Assembly: GCF_036370855.1 (NCBI RefSeq)
Contig: NC_088106.1
Span: 30,220,001-30,284,000, forward strand
Source: Dromaius novaehollandiae
Lineage: Eukaryota; Chordata; Aves; Casuariiformes; Dromaiidae
Direction of reading: 5' to 3'
Length of the DNA: 64,000 nt
Part shown: in pieces, positions 25,571-34,800 of the stretch
Layout: each line of letters opens with the position of its first letter
Numbering within the stretch: position 1 is the first letter of the stretch
The notes under the pieces: generated by a model
Databases searched by the model: none
What the model was told of the DNA's origin: nothing
What the model saw: only the letters and a program-made list of their open reading frames with translations
Made by a program: the position numbers and the translations under genes

Positions 25571-26240
25571 AGAATCACAGAATGACTAGGTTGGGTGGGA
25601 CCTTGAGGTCTCAGGGCCGCCCTCCTGTGCAGGGGAAAGCCAGTTCAAAACTAGGACTAGGTCTCAGGACCTTCTCAGGTCACAACTCCACAACTCTCTT
25701 GGCTCCTGTTTCAATGTTTGGCCATCCCCAGTGTGAAGAGTTTTGTCTCACGTCCGTCTGAAATTCACCTTGTTGTAACTTGTGTCTGTCATCTCTTGTC
25801 TTTCAGGGTGCAACTTTTGAGTGATTGACTCTGTCTTCTCTATAAACCCCTTTTAGGTAGTGGAAGACTGTAATTAGGCTGCCCCTTCACCTCTTCATCT
25901 CCATTTTGAACAAACGCAGCTCTTAGGCTCTCCTTGAACATCACATGTTTCAAAACCCTCTTGGTGGCTCTCTGCTGGACACACTCCAGTTTGTCAGTCT
26001 CCTGTTTGTACTAGGGAGCCCAACACAGGCCACGATACTCCAGATATGGCCACGCAAGTGCTGAAAAGGTGCAAAAAAAATCATTTCCCTTGCCCTGCTG
26101 GCTGTCCTGCTGCCTATGCAGCAATTGACCTCTGCAAGGATGCACAGCTGACTCCTGTTCAACTCAGTGTTCCTCAGGACCCCCCTGGTCCTTCTCTGCA
26201 GACCTCTTTCAGGGTGCTATGGATGGGAGAGCATGATATC
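25571..26240 (-). repeat. CR1 LINE 3' fragment, minus strand
   Basis: Read on the plus strand it begins with the reverse complement of a CR1 3' end (AATCACAGAATGACTAGG, then a TTGGGTGGGACCTTGAGG block). The standard antisense landmarks follow in order: CTGCTGGACACACTCCAG (25973 region), a GGGAGCCCAACACAGG segment, a CGATACTCCAGATATGGCC segment and CAGGACCCCCCTGGTCC near 26176. The element therefore runs right to left, with its 3' end at about 25571. It is 5'-truncated, as most CR1 copies are. Open frames over it (for example 26046-26492) are antisense reading of the repeat. Confidence 0.85.
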
Positions 26241-27595
26241 CTACCTATTCCTCCTGGATGTGCAAACTTTCCTTTGGCAATGAGACAACTTGTAAGTGAG
26301 TCTCCAGCCCCAGTGGAGCACTACAGCAGTTGCTTTCTTGTGAGGTGCCACCTTGCTCCTAAGCAGACGATGACAATTGCTTTCCATTGTTTGCCTGTTG
26401 TCCAAGTGCCTAGCTGCAGTTCAAGGAGCTATTTAGCAGAACATTGTGTCTTACAGAAATGCCAATTTTACAAAGATCTTTTACACTCTTAGGTTTAGAA
26501 CTTTGATTTGCAGTCATCTTGAAGCTTTTCCTGAAGCTTCACATTTGTGATTCTTGCCTGATGCTCTGTCATGCACTTTTTCTGCCTCTTCCTGTTTTAT
26601 ATGAGGCTGAGTCACCGCTGTCTACCGGGGTACTCTGCCAGATGACTGTCTGGGTGGGGCCTGAGGCAAGGAGTCTGTCATATGATTTACAGGATTTCTG
26701 GGTTCAAGCCTGGAGGAGCTGGGAGGAGGAGAAGGACCAGGAGCCAAGCAGAGACAAGACAGTTCTTGGGACATGAGGCAGCAAGAGCAGGGAACAGAAT
26801 TTGCTGTGGGTATTTCTTAACTGTGGGTTTTGTTGAATCAGACCAGCCTGCCTCCAGCACAACCCTGATTGTATCTCTGCACCAAACAATTCCGCAATGC
26901 CGCAGCAAACAGCCTTAACTAGCTTCTCACATTTAGAAAAGAGGTCTGTCTTTCTGTACCAGAACTTCCTTTTGCAGTTTCATTACCCTTTTGCCCCCTG
27001 AAGGGCAGGTTTGTAAATGGGTCCAGTAACAAAACAGCTGGAACTGATACAGCTTTTGAAATTCCATCATCAGTCTGTGCTAATTATTCATACATTTTAG
27101 GGGGTTTGGTCCTTTTGGTTCAGACACAGGAACAGAAGTTATTTGTCCTGATCCCTCTGGCTATGAGTACCAAAGATGTCTCTTCTCTTGGAGCTCAGAC
27201 ACACTTGTACATTATTGTGGTGGAACAAGTTGCCACATGCCACACCACTCCCGGCATCTGGCAGTGTGCTCTCTCACCCCTTGACAAATGCAACATAATT
27301 TGAGATGCTTCAGGCCACAGTGAAAGCTGGGAAAGTTGAGCCAAACTACTCCTGCCATAGTGTAGGAACACAGCCATGGAGGGTCACTGCGTAGGATGCA
27401 ACACGTAGTACCTGGCAGTCATTTGTTAGTCAGATGTCTAAGCACAGGGTCAGCCAGTGGCCAAGAGAAAAGTAGACATTTAAATGCTGTTATTGATGAT
27501 GTCACTAACATGCAGCTTCACTGCAGTCTTCACTGGTTTTACACAGTAGCTTATGAGCCCTCAGTGACTTAATTAATTAATTTTCTGACATTGCT
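26241..27595. other. Unique non-coding sequence; TTAATTAATTAATT at 27569-27582
   Basis: No recognised repeat. A 14-bp self-complementary homeodomain-type tract (TTAATTAATTAATT) precedes the first copy of the local duplication. Confidence 0.5.
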
Positions 27596-27672
27596 GCACC
27601 AGATCTTTGCTTCTGCCAAAATCAGCTGAATCTGCTCTCACCATTGCTCTTAAGCACACCATTTACCCAGAG
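27596..27672 (+). repeat. Local direct duplication, copy 1 (77 bp)
   Basis: It aligns without gaps to 28233-28309 with 5 mismatches in 77 positions. Upstream flanks (about 27515-27595 against 28150-28232) show weak, gapped similarity (GCAGTCT..., then a TTTC...CTG/CAG...GCACC segment), so an older, longer duplication may be involved. It is not a repeat family I recognise. Confidence 0.9.
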
Positions 27673-28232
27673 GTTGCCCTTTTCTTCATAAACCAAACAT
27701 TCCCAAAACTCAGAAAGTTTTCCACATGTATTCTTATACACTTAGGAACCTGGTGAATATATTTTTGCTGTCTTCCCCTAGTATGTTTGAGACCCATATG
27801 TAGATTGCTCTATCTTGTGTTGTTTTTCTTATCATTCCCAGATTATCACTTGGCACTGATTTAACTGCCCAGTGTTTCAGCCCCAAGCAATTTCATCTCT
27901 CTGGCTGTTTGTGATGCTTTTCTGCTGGGCGCAAAAACCTGACTACATAGATGTGTTGCTGCTAGACAAACCTTTTTGCTGGTATGTGCTGCTCTTTGGC
28001 ACCAAGCCTTGTACATCACTTCACAGGCTGGTGATGCTGCTCTGCTGCTCTGTGTGGGCCTCCCTGTTCAGCAGCAGCAAGCAGACTTTATGGTCCGTCC
28101 AGCCCATGAAGGATAGCAGGCAAATTGCTCACAGCTCCAAACTGCTGCAAGCATTACCTTGCAGTCTGGGTGTATCCCTCTCCCATGGCTTTTGTGAGCA
28201 AGCTGCAACTAGAAAAAATTTCCAGTGTTCCC
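27673..28232. other. Interval between the two duplicate copies
   Basis: About 560 bp of unique-looking sequence lies here. A 168-codon plus-strand frame (27872-28378) spans part of it and copy 2. It has no recognisable domain, and copy 1 does not preserve an equivalent frame, so I do not call it a gene. I saw no primer-binding site or polypurine tract that would mark a miniature LTR element. Confidence 0.5.
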
Positions 28233-28309
28233 GCACCAGATTGCTGCTTCTGCCAAAAGCAGCTGAATCTGCTCTCACCATTGTTCTTAAGCACACCATT
28301 TACCCAGAG
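28233..28309 (+). repeat. Local direct duplication, copy 2 (77 bp)
   Basis: This is the partner of 27596-27672 at an offset of 637 bp. Mismatches cluster at the left end (3 within 11 bp). The core from TGAATCTGCTCTCACCATTG to ACCCAGAG differs at a single base. Confidence 0.9.
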
Positions 28310-28525
28310 ATTTGTTTTTGTCTCTCTGTTCTTTATCCTGCTGATTGCCGTAGGTTCCTAACAGTTTTGAACTGGTGACAGATGACAAACGTGAGAAAAG
28401 TCTACTAAAAATGGGACCATCTTAAATCATGTTGCCAGCTTTCTGTCACTGTAACATTCCAGGGCTGGGAGTGCATGATGGCTTTGACCTTGATTATATT
28501 GATGATAATCCATCTGTACAAACAG

Positions 28526-28567
28526 TGTGTGTATACATATACATATACATATATATATATATATATG
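28526..28567. repeat. GT / ACATAT / AT microsatellite
   Basis: Four GT-like units are followed by TACATA units and then a pure AT run. It sits in otherwise unique sequence (28310-28604). Confidence 0.9.
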
Positions 28568-28604
28568 CAGAAAACTGAGCCACATTTTTCTTTATGTAGC
28601 TTTT

Positions 28605-29270
28605 TAGGGCCACAGGAACATGGGACTGGAAGGGACCATTTGCGCCCACTAAATAGGTGTGTCTCTTCATTCTACTCCTTTTATAATTTAATCTATTTTC
28701 ATCTAAATTTAATTTTTTTTGCCTCCCACCAGTTCACAGCCTTTTTGGGAGACTGTTTCAGTCTTCTCATGGACACAGATTTCCTGCCTAAATTTACTCA
28801 TGGTTATTTTATCTCACTTTGCTCTTGTGCCAATGCTGCCCTCTCAGTGGAGCAGTTCTTTTCCCTCCCTTCTGTTTAACCACCTGATATAGTCACTGCA
28901 TATCCCCCCAGCCTTTCTTTTGTTGAATGAAATGAAGACAAGCTCTTTCTACCCCATCTCTGTGACAGGTTTCTCTCCCCTGCTTGCTGTCCTAGCCCTC
29001 CCAAACCACAGTTCCTGGTGAATCTGTCTTTCCTCAGCAACAGGTGACTGGGATATCTGGCACTTTTTCCAACAAGGACTCACCAGTGCAATGCACAGTG
29101 GCATTAGTATTTCCTTCCCTCTACTGGAAAAACTTTGACTGAGACATCCTAGAACTGCATTTGCTTTCATACATGTGCGTTACATCTGCACCACAGCTCT
29201 TTTTGCAGTCAGTCACCTAACCTGGCTCCTTCTCCTTCTGCATGCCACCCTAAAGCACATTGCTGCCTCA
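28605..29270 (-). repeat. Very old CR1 LINE relic, minus strand
   Basis: On the plus strand, GGACTGGAAGGGACCATTTG (28624 region) matches the reverse-complemented CR1 3' end. Further right are CAGTGGAGCAGTTCTTTTCCC (28846-28866), TGTTTAACCACCTGATATAG, TGTTGAATGAAATGAAG (28921), GGACTCACCAGTGCAATGCACAG (29076 region), CTACTGGAAAAACTTTG and CATCCTAGAACTGCATTTGC. These follow the order of antisense landmarks of ancient sauropsid CR1 lineages (a CTCACCAGTGC segment, then a CTACTGGAAATGCCT segment, then a CATCCTAAGACTGCATTAGC segment). Divergence is heavy and the middle part is poorly alignable by eye. Confidence 0.7.
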
Positions 29271-32005
29271 CCATCCTCGACTTTGCCTCTACTTTCCAGG
29301 CCTCAAGACCCTGTGTCTGTGACCCAGGCTTCTGTATTGTGCCACGTTTCTTCTGTCTTTGGACATCCTCCGTTTTCTTGCTGAAGCAGATGTTTTAGCT
29401 TTGGCTTAGTGTCATAGCCAGGATGTCACTGGACCATCATGTCCTGTCTCTGGCCTTTGCTTGACTGTAGTCCTGGCTGTCTGAGTGCTGAGTGTAATGT
29501 GCAAGGTCATAGCTCTTTCCCATCTTTTCACCTAATCCAGTGGAACAGTAATTTTCTCTGAGATGTTTATGCATTTTTATTGCTCTTCATGAGAAAAGAA
29601 GTCTCATTAGCAGCAACAGTGTTATCCTTCTAGCTCAGCTATGCTGGATCTCACTTCACTTGATTAATGTTCCCACTGACATGGATTTGTTCCCCACCAT
29701 CTGAGACAGAAGACCCTTCTCCAGACAGCTCTTAGACACTAGATAATTCGCAGGTACTCAACTCCACCAATTCTTAAGGATGACAGGTTTTCCCACTGAA
29801 CTTTACACCATAAACCTTAGACATAAAGATTTTCCCCACCTCCCTACACCTGGATAAAGCAATTAATGATTACAGGCTCTAGCATTATTCATGCATAACT
29901 TCTGGCATGTCTTCTGAGATTTTAAAGGGGTGTAAATTCTGGAACCAGCCTTAAACCCCACCTATCTGCCAGCTACCTGCAGTTCCCTGACTTGTCAGTA
30001 CCTTCTGCCTAGCAGTTCAGCCTTTAGGAAGGTTTCCAGGTTGCACTCCCCTAACTGCTAGCTGTTTCCCCTCCGGTGCTCCCGGCCCTGAGACTGTCGC
30101 AAAGCACCTGGACTGATTCCATCCCCTCTACCTTTCTCATTGCATGCTGCACTTTTCCTGTCAGTTGTCCTCATGATGGCAAGGTGTGCACAGTGTACCT
30201 GTTTCTTGTTCCTAGATGGTGTTTTGCTTTTTCCCCCCTCATTTTCTCTGCAAATGGCCTTTCACACAGTTTTACAACACAGACATTTTGGATTGTCCAC
30301 CAGCAATACTGCAATGAGAGTTCCAGAAGATAATGTGTCTTGAGAGACAGTAATTACCAAATGATTTCATCACAACTCTGTAATTAATTCCAGGTCCTCT
30401 TCCTTAAATGGAAACCCCTTATTAATGTATTTATCCTCTTTCCTTACTGGATACAGGAGCTTGTGAAATTGTATCTCATTGATGTCTCTGGGTAGCTGGA
30501 CTGAAATCCAAATTCTGCAGAAAACAGGTCTCCATTTCTGGTGCAGCAGTTGCTACCACTTAATGCCCCACATGGACTGCTGAGCACACTGTGCACCCAG
30601 GTGCACCATTTCTGACATCGTTCAGACAGAAGGAAAGGGAGGTGGTCTCGCTGGGTCTGGTGGTGCCTCTCCAGGCAGAGCCAGGGGACTGCACTCCACC
30701 TTGTGGCAGACCTCCTTGCTCTTTCAGGAAATCACGTCTGCATTATGCATATGTTTGTGCCTCGATTTGTCTGAAATATCTGATTTGTCGGCAAGGATGT
30801 TGCATGGACTCACTTCAACTGTAAAACATCTGCTCAGTGGTAAGGTACTAGGTTCACTGCAGGACAGAGGACCAAGCAATGGGTGACGGCAGGTTTCACA
30901 TCCTTCCACAGCCAGGAAGGGCAGTGTTTCCAGGGAATAAACACAGATGTAGTTCCAGAGACCTACAGGAGCAAGAGAAAGTCACAGAGGATGGGTTTAT
31001 TTTTTAAACATCCCAAAACATTTAAAAAATTACATTTTTAGAAACTTAGATTCCACTGAACACATTCCTTCTACTTAAAATTTTATCCCAAGGTTGTCCG
31101 AAAGCTGTGAAAAATTCATACAGCACATCTTCCCTAAGATAAAGCCACACAAGGCCAAGGGAATAGCAAGAATTACAACTCATTCAAAATATACTATACT
31201 ACAAAGGGAGGAATTTTGGCCAGAGATGCTGAAGGAAGTATGTGATCAAAAGCTGGAACAAGAGTTCTGCTGAGGCCAGGAATTCCACTTCGGCACTTAC
31301 AGCTCCCCTTGTTTCAAATAAGAACAAGCCCTGCAGAGTCTCAAAATTAATCACTAAAGTGTTTAGAATCATTTGAGATAGATCAAAGCATTGCATTTCC
31401 ATCGTGACATCATTCACCGTTGTTATTTACAAGGGGATTTTTAAAACATGAGAAAAAGTGATTTTGAAACACAAAGTGAAAGTGTTTCTTTCTCCAAATG
31501 TGAAAGTGGGACGTGATGTGAAAGTAGGCCTCAGGATTGTCCTAACTTTATTTCCCTTGTTGTGTTTTCTTCTCCTAATTTAACTGTTGACTAAATTCAG
31601 TGTGGTTTTTGAAGCCTGTAAGTGTTAGTGTTAGCATGATTGCTAATAAAATAATCAATATAAATAGATCTGTCCTGTTCTAATAGAAACGAAAATATAC
31701 ATGGCAGCAAGGCTTAGTTTGACAGTTTTTCTGACTCTTTTTCATAATGTAAGAATAAAAGAAAAACAATAAACTAAAAAAAAGAATAGGCATTTATATG
31801 CAAGGTCCAGCTTTCCCATAGAACTCGTTCCTTTTAGACATGATTTAGGCCAAGTATCCAGTGGAATTCAAACAAAGACTGGCCTTTTACATTGAAGAAG
31901 AGCAAGATACGATAATGATTTAGGGGAAACGGGTGTTTTGGAAGAGATGGGAGTCTTGAGAGGTATAGCAGTGATCTGTAACTGAAGAGAACTGGGGTGA
32001 AATGA
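29271..32005. other. Unique non-coding sequence, nothing recognised
   Basis: The leftmost 150 bp could still be CR1 but no landmark is clear. No genes or RNAs are seen in the rest. Confidence 0.5.
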
Positions 32006-32009
32006 GATT

Positions 32010-32165
32010 GCATGGTGCACGCTGCAGTGTGACGCACGCGGCGGCCGCCGCTGCAGGCCACGCAGTACTGAACCAGGGGCACGGTAGCTCAGATCCCGTT
32101 CATTCCCCGGGACAGTTCAGATCTGCCCAGTGCAGACGGGGCGCTTGCATTTCAAAAGTGGAGCC
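32010..32165. promoter_or_regulatory. Short CpG cluster with a NotI-type GCGGCCGC
   Basis: About 14 CpGs fall within about 130 bp, including GACGCACGCGGCGGCCGCCG (32031-32050), in a region otherwise poor in CpG. It is too short for a classic CpG island, but it borders a CNE-like block. It may be an unmethylated regulatory core. Confidence 0.45.
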
Positions 32166-32229
32166 TGAAAGCTTGCCCCACAGCACTTTAGAGTCCTCGC
32201 TTGCCTGGGGAGCTGCAGACACTCCCTAA

Positions 32230-32830
32230 ACAAATTCCTGCGTGTCACGCTGATTGACTGGATGTTTGTAGTCATCAAGTTTGTGCTCTAATCCGCTTGC
32301 TTTCAACTAAGTATCCGCGGAGGACTCTTCCCCAAGTGTACGGAGGCTGCACAAGACAGTGACTGGAGCCAGAAGGGGGTTTGTCAGTGGGAACTAAAAG
32401 AGTGGAAAAGGTGGGGGAAGAAAGCAGAGGTATTTTTGAGATGCTGATTTAGAGTGCTATTAAAAATGCTGCCCACACAGCCTTTTAACCCTCAAAGATA
32501 TCAGATAACTTTTTTCCTGCTGCGAGATGAAGTGGCTGTCATTATCTGCGAAGGTCTGTATCATATTGGAATCTGCCGGCGCAGGTCAGGGAGTCCGTGG
32601 TGTTCTGGTCCCAGCTCCAGCACTGAATTACATTTTCCAGGCACAATGGCTGCAGAATGGGTGGGTGCTTTGTCATTTAAACTGCATAAAGAGGCAGAAA
32701 TTGATTTTTATTGTGGATCTTCATATCTAATAAAGCTCTGAGGGGCTCTTTTCTTCTCCGATTGAATGGCCATTGAATGCTTTCAATCTAGTTCTGTGTT
32801 TCATGCCTAAACTGAATAGTGGCAGGAGGA
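32230..32830. promoter_or_regulatory. CNE-like block, candidate enhancer
   Basis: This is non-repeat sequence with retained CpGs and many factor-type cores: GCTGATTGACTGGATG (32250), AGTCATCAAGTTTG, AATCCGCTTGC, GTGGCTGTCATTATC (TGTCA, a TALE-type core), TGATTTTTATTGTGG (32703-32717, a posterior-HOX-type TTTTATTG), TATCTAATAAAGC and CGATTGAATGGCC. It is flanked on the left by the CpG cluster. Conservation is unproven. Confidence 0.4.
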
Positions 32831-33525
32831 AAATAGATGGGGGGAAGAGAGGCCAAGTCACTTTCCAGATTGAAAAGGATACAGAAGAGAAATAAATAAA
32901 AAAAAAATAAAATAAAGCAAAAATGAATCAAAAAAAGCTATTTAAGTGGAAAGGGGAACTTTCCTGACACTAAGAAAAAATTGCTTTTTTGCAATGCGTG
33001 CGAGTGTGGGTGTGCTTGCAGCTGCATGCATGGGGATGCAGATGCATGTGATGGTGTGAAAAGACACAGTGCTCACTGAAAATGTAACTGTGGAAGGTGA
33101 TGTTACCTGCATCTGGATTCTGTGCTTTGGGACTGGAAGTTTCCTGTTGCCTGGTCAAGACATATGTTGAGACTTCATATCAAAGAGCTGCCAAGTGTAT
33201 GTTGCCTTCAATAACTGATATTTTGCTTAGGCTGCTGTAAAATGGTAATGACTCCATTTATGTTGACTTTAATTAAAGGAGAGGTTTTTTTTAGAATATA
33301 ATGTTTTTTAATGTAGTTAGTACCTAGTTCATCACATTCTCATCAAATCAACCAAAAGACAATAATACATAATGGCTTTTCAGTCACTCTTCAATATGTA
33401 TTGCTCATTTAGTCCTGTTACCCATGGGAAGCTTCATCACAATTAACAAGATCAGTAGAGATAGCACTAATTGTTCTTGCTGATGGTCTGATCTAAGGTC
33501 CTAAGAAGTCCTCCTGTAGCACAGC
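32831..33525. other. Unique non-coding sequence with A-rich tract at 32890-32935
   Basis: An A-rich low-complexity run lies near 32890-32935 and a GTG-rich stretch near 33000. Nothing else is recognised. Confidence 0.5.
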
Positions 33526-34155
33526 ATCTGAGAATAGCAGGGGTTGGAAGACACCTTTAGAGATCATCTAGGCCAATGCCCTTGCTCAAGCAGGGTCACC
33601 TAGAGCATGTTGCCAGCACGGCTTTTAAATACCTCCAAGGACAGAGACTCCACAACCTCTCTTGGTAACCTGTTCTAGTGCTCAGTCACTCTCACAGTAA
33701 ACAAGATCTTCTTGTATTCAGGTGGAACTTCCTGTGTTTCAGTTTGTGCCCATAGCCTCTAGTCCTATTGCTGGGCACCATTCAAGAGAGTCTGGCGTCA
33801 TCCTCTTTACACCCTCCCTTCAGATATTTAAATGCATTGATAAGATTCTCCCCATCAGTCTTCTCTTCTTCAGGCTCAACAGTCCCTGCTCTCTCAGCCT
33901 TTTCTCAGAGGAGAGATGTTCCAGTTCCTTCGTCATCTTAGTTGCCCTTCACTGCACTTGCTCCAGTAGCTCCATGTCTCTCTTGTCCTGGGGAGCCTAG
34001 AACTGGACACAGCACTCCAGGGGTGGCCTCACCAGGGCTGAGGAGAGGGGAAGGATTACCTCCTTAGACCTGCAGGCACAGGTCTGCTCTTCCTAATGCA
34101 GCCCAAGATGCCATTGGCCTTCTTAGCCATCAGGGCACATTACTGACTCATGGTC
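33526..34155 (-). repeat. CR1 LINE 3' fragment, minus strand
   Basis: This is the clearest CR1 in the window. The plus strand starts GAGAATAGCAGGGGTTGGAAG (33530 region) and continues AGATCATCTAGGCC, AGACTCCACAACCTCTCTTGG (33645), TGCCCATAGCCTCTAGTCCT, CTTCAGGCTCAACAGTCCC (33869), GTTGCCCTTCACTGCACTTGC, CTAGAACTGGACACAGCACTCC (33998), GGCCTCACCAGGGCTGAGG and GATGCCATTGGCCTTCTTAGCC (34109). This is the reverse complement of the CR1 3' coding end and 3' UTR, so the 3' end lies at the left. It is 5'-truncated. The 33722-34000 frame is antisense to it. Confidence 0.95.
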
Positions 34156-34589
34156 CTCCACAGGAAAACCCTGGGCAGCTGGAGGACTGCTGATAGAAGG
34201 GCTGCCTACAACTTTGATCATTCCTCTGAAAATGTTGGAGCAAACCAAGTTTTTCAGAGAGTGAGAGAAGGCAAATTGCCAAGAAGTGTCTGCCCTATGT
34301 TCATGCCATGGCAATGTTCAGCATGAATCATTGTGAAAGGACCTGACATTCTCAACACGGAGAATTAGCACTTTCTGAAAATTGGGCCCCAAGTAGGCTA
34401 TCTCAAGTGAGGCACCTGAAAACAGAAGTGACAAAAATCGTAATTTGTTCCTGCAAATCCTGGTTGTATTTACCGTGAGCTTAGTGGAATCTCAAAAGGC
34501 AGTGATGATCCAGAAAGCCAAGAAAATGCCAGCTGTACTGAAAAAGAGAAAATAATACTGAGAACGTTTTAATGGAATTACAGAACTGC
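34156..34589. other. Unique non-coding sequence between two CR1 pieces
   Basis: No recognised repeat or exon. Confidence 0.5.
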
Positions 34590-34800
34590 ATGATACACCT
34601 TCACCTAGAATAATGTGTTCTATTCTGGTCTCCTTGCCTCAGAATGCAGACATGGAAAAGGTCTAGGGGAGGGCAAAGGAAATTATTAAGGGCATGGAAA
34701 GACGTCCATGTGAAGAGAGATTAGAAAGATCATGGTTATATAATTTAGAGACGACATGAATATGAGAAGTCATGATAGAGATATATAAAATAATTTGGCT
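34590..34800 (+). repeat. Ancient CR1/L3-like LINE fragment, plus strand
   Basis: The sense-strand landmarks GTGTTCTATTCTGGTCTCC (34616), CAGACATGGAAAAGGTCTAG, AGGGCAAAGGAAATTATTAAGG, AAGAGAGATTAGAAAG and GTCATGATAGAGATATATAAAA (34770) track the CR1/L3 sense order (TGTGTTCAGTTCTGG, GACATGGA...AGGTCCAG, GGGCAAC.AAATGATTAAGG, TGATAGAGGTCTATAAAAT). It is much older than the neighbouring minus-strand copy. Weak similarity may continue to about 34980. Confidence 0.75.

Noticed and set aside
26046..26492. 148-codon plus-strand frame
   Set aside because: Its first part reads the antisense strand of a CR1 element and the rest is unique sequence. It is not a gene.
27596..28309. Interpretation of the 77-bp duplicate as LTRs of a miniature retroelement
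   Set aside because: There are no TG...CA ends, primer-binding site or polypurine tract, so the LTR interpretation is not adopted.
27872..28378. 168-codon plus-strand frame spanning duplication copy 2
   Set aside because: No recognisable domain, and the first copy of the duplication does not maintain an equivalent frame.
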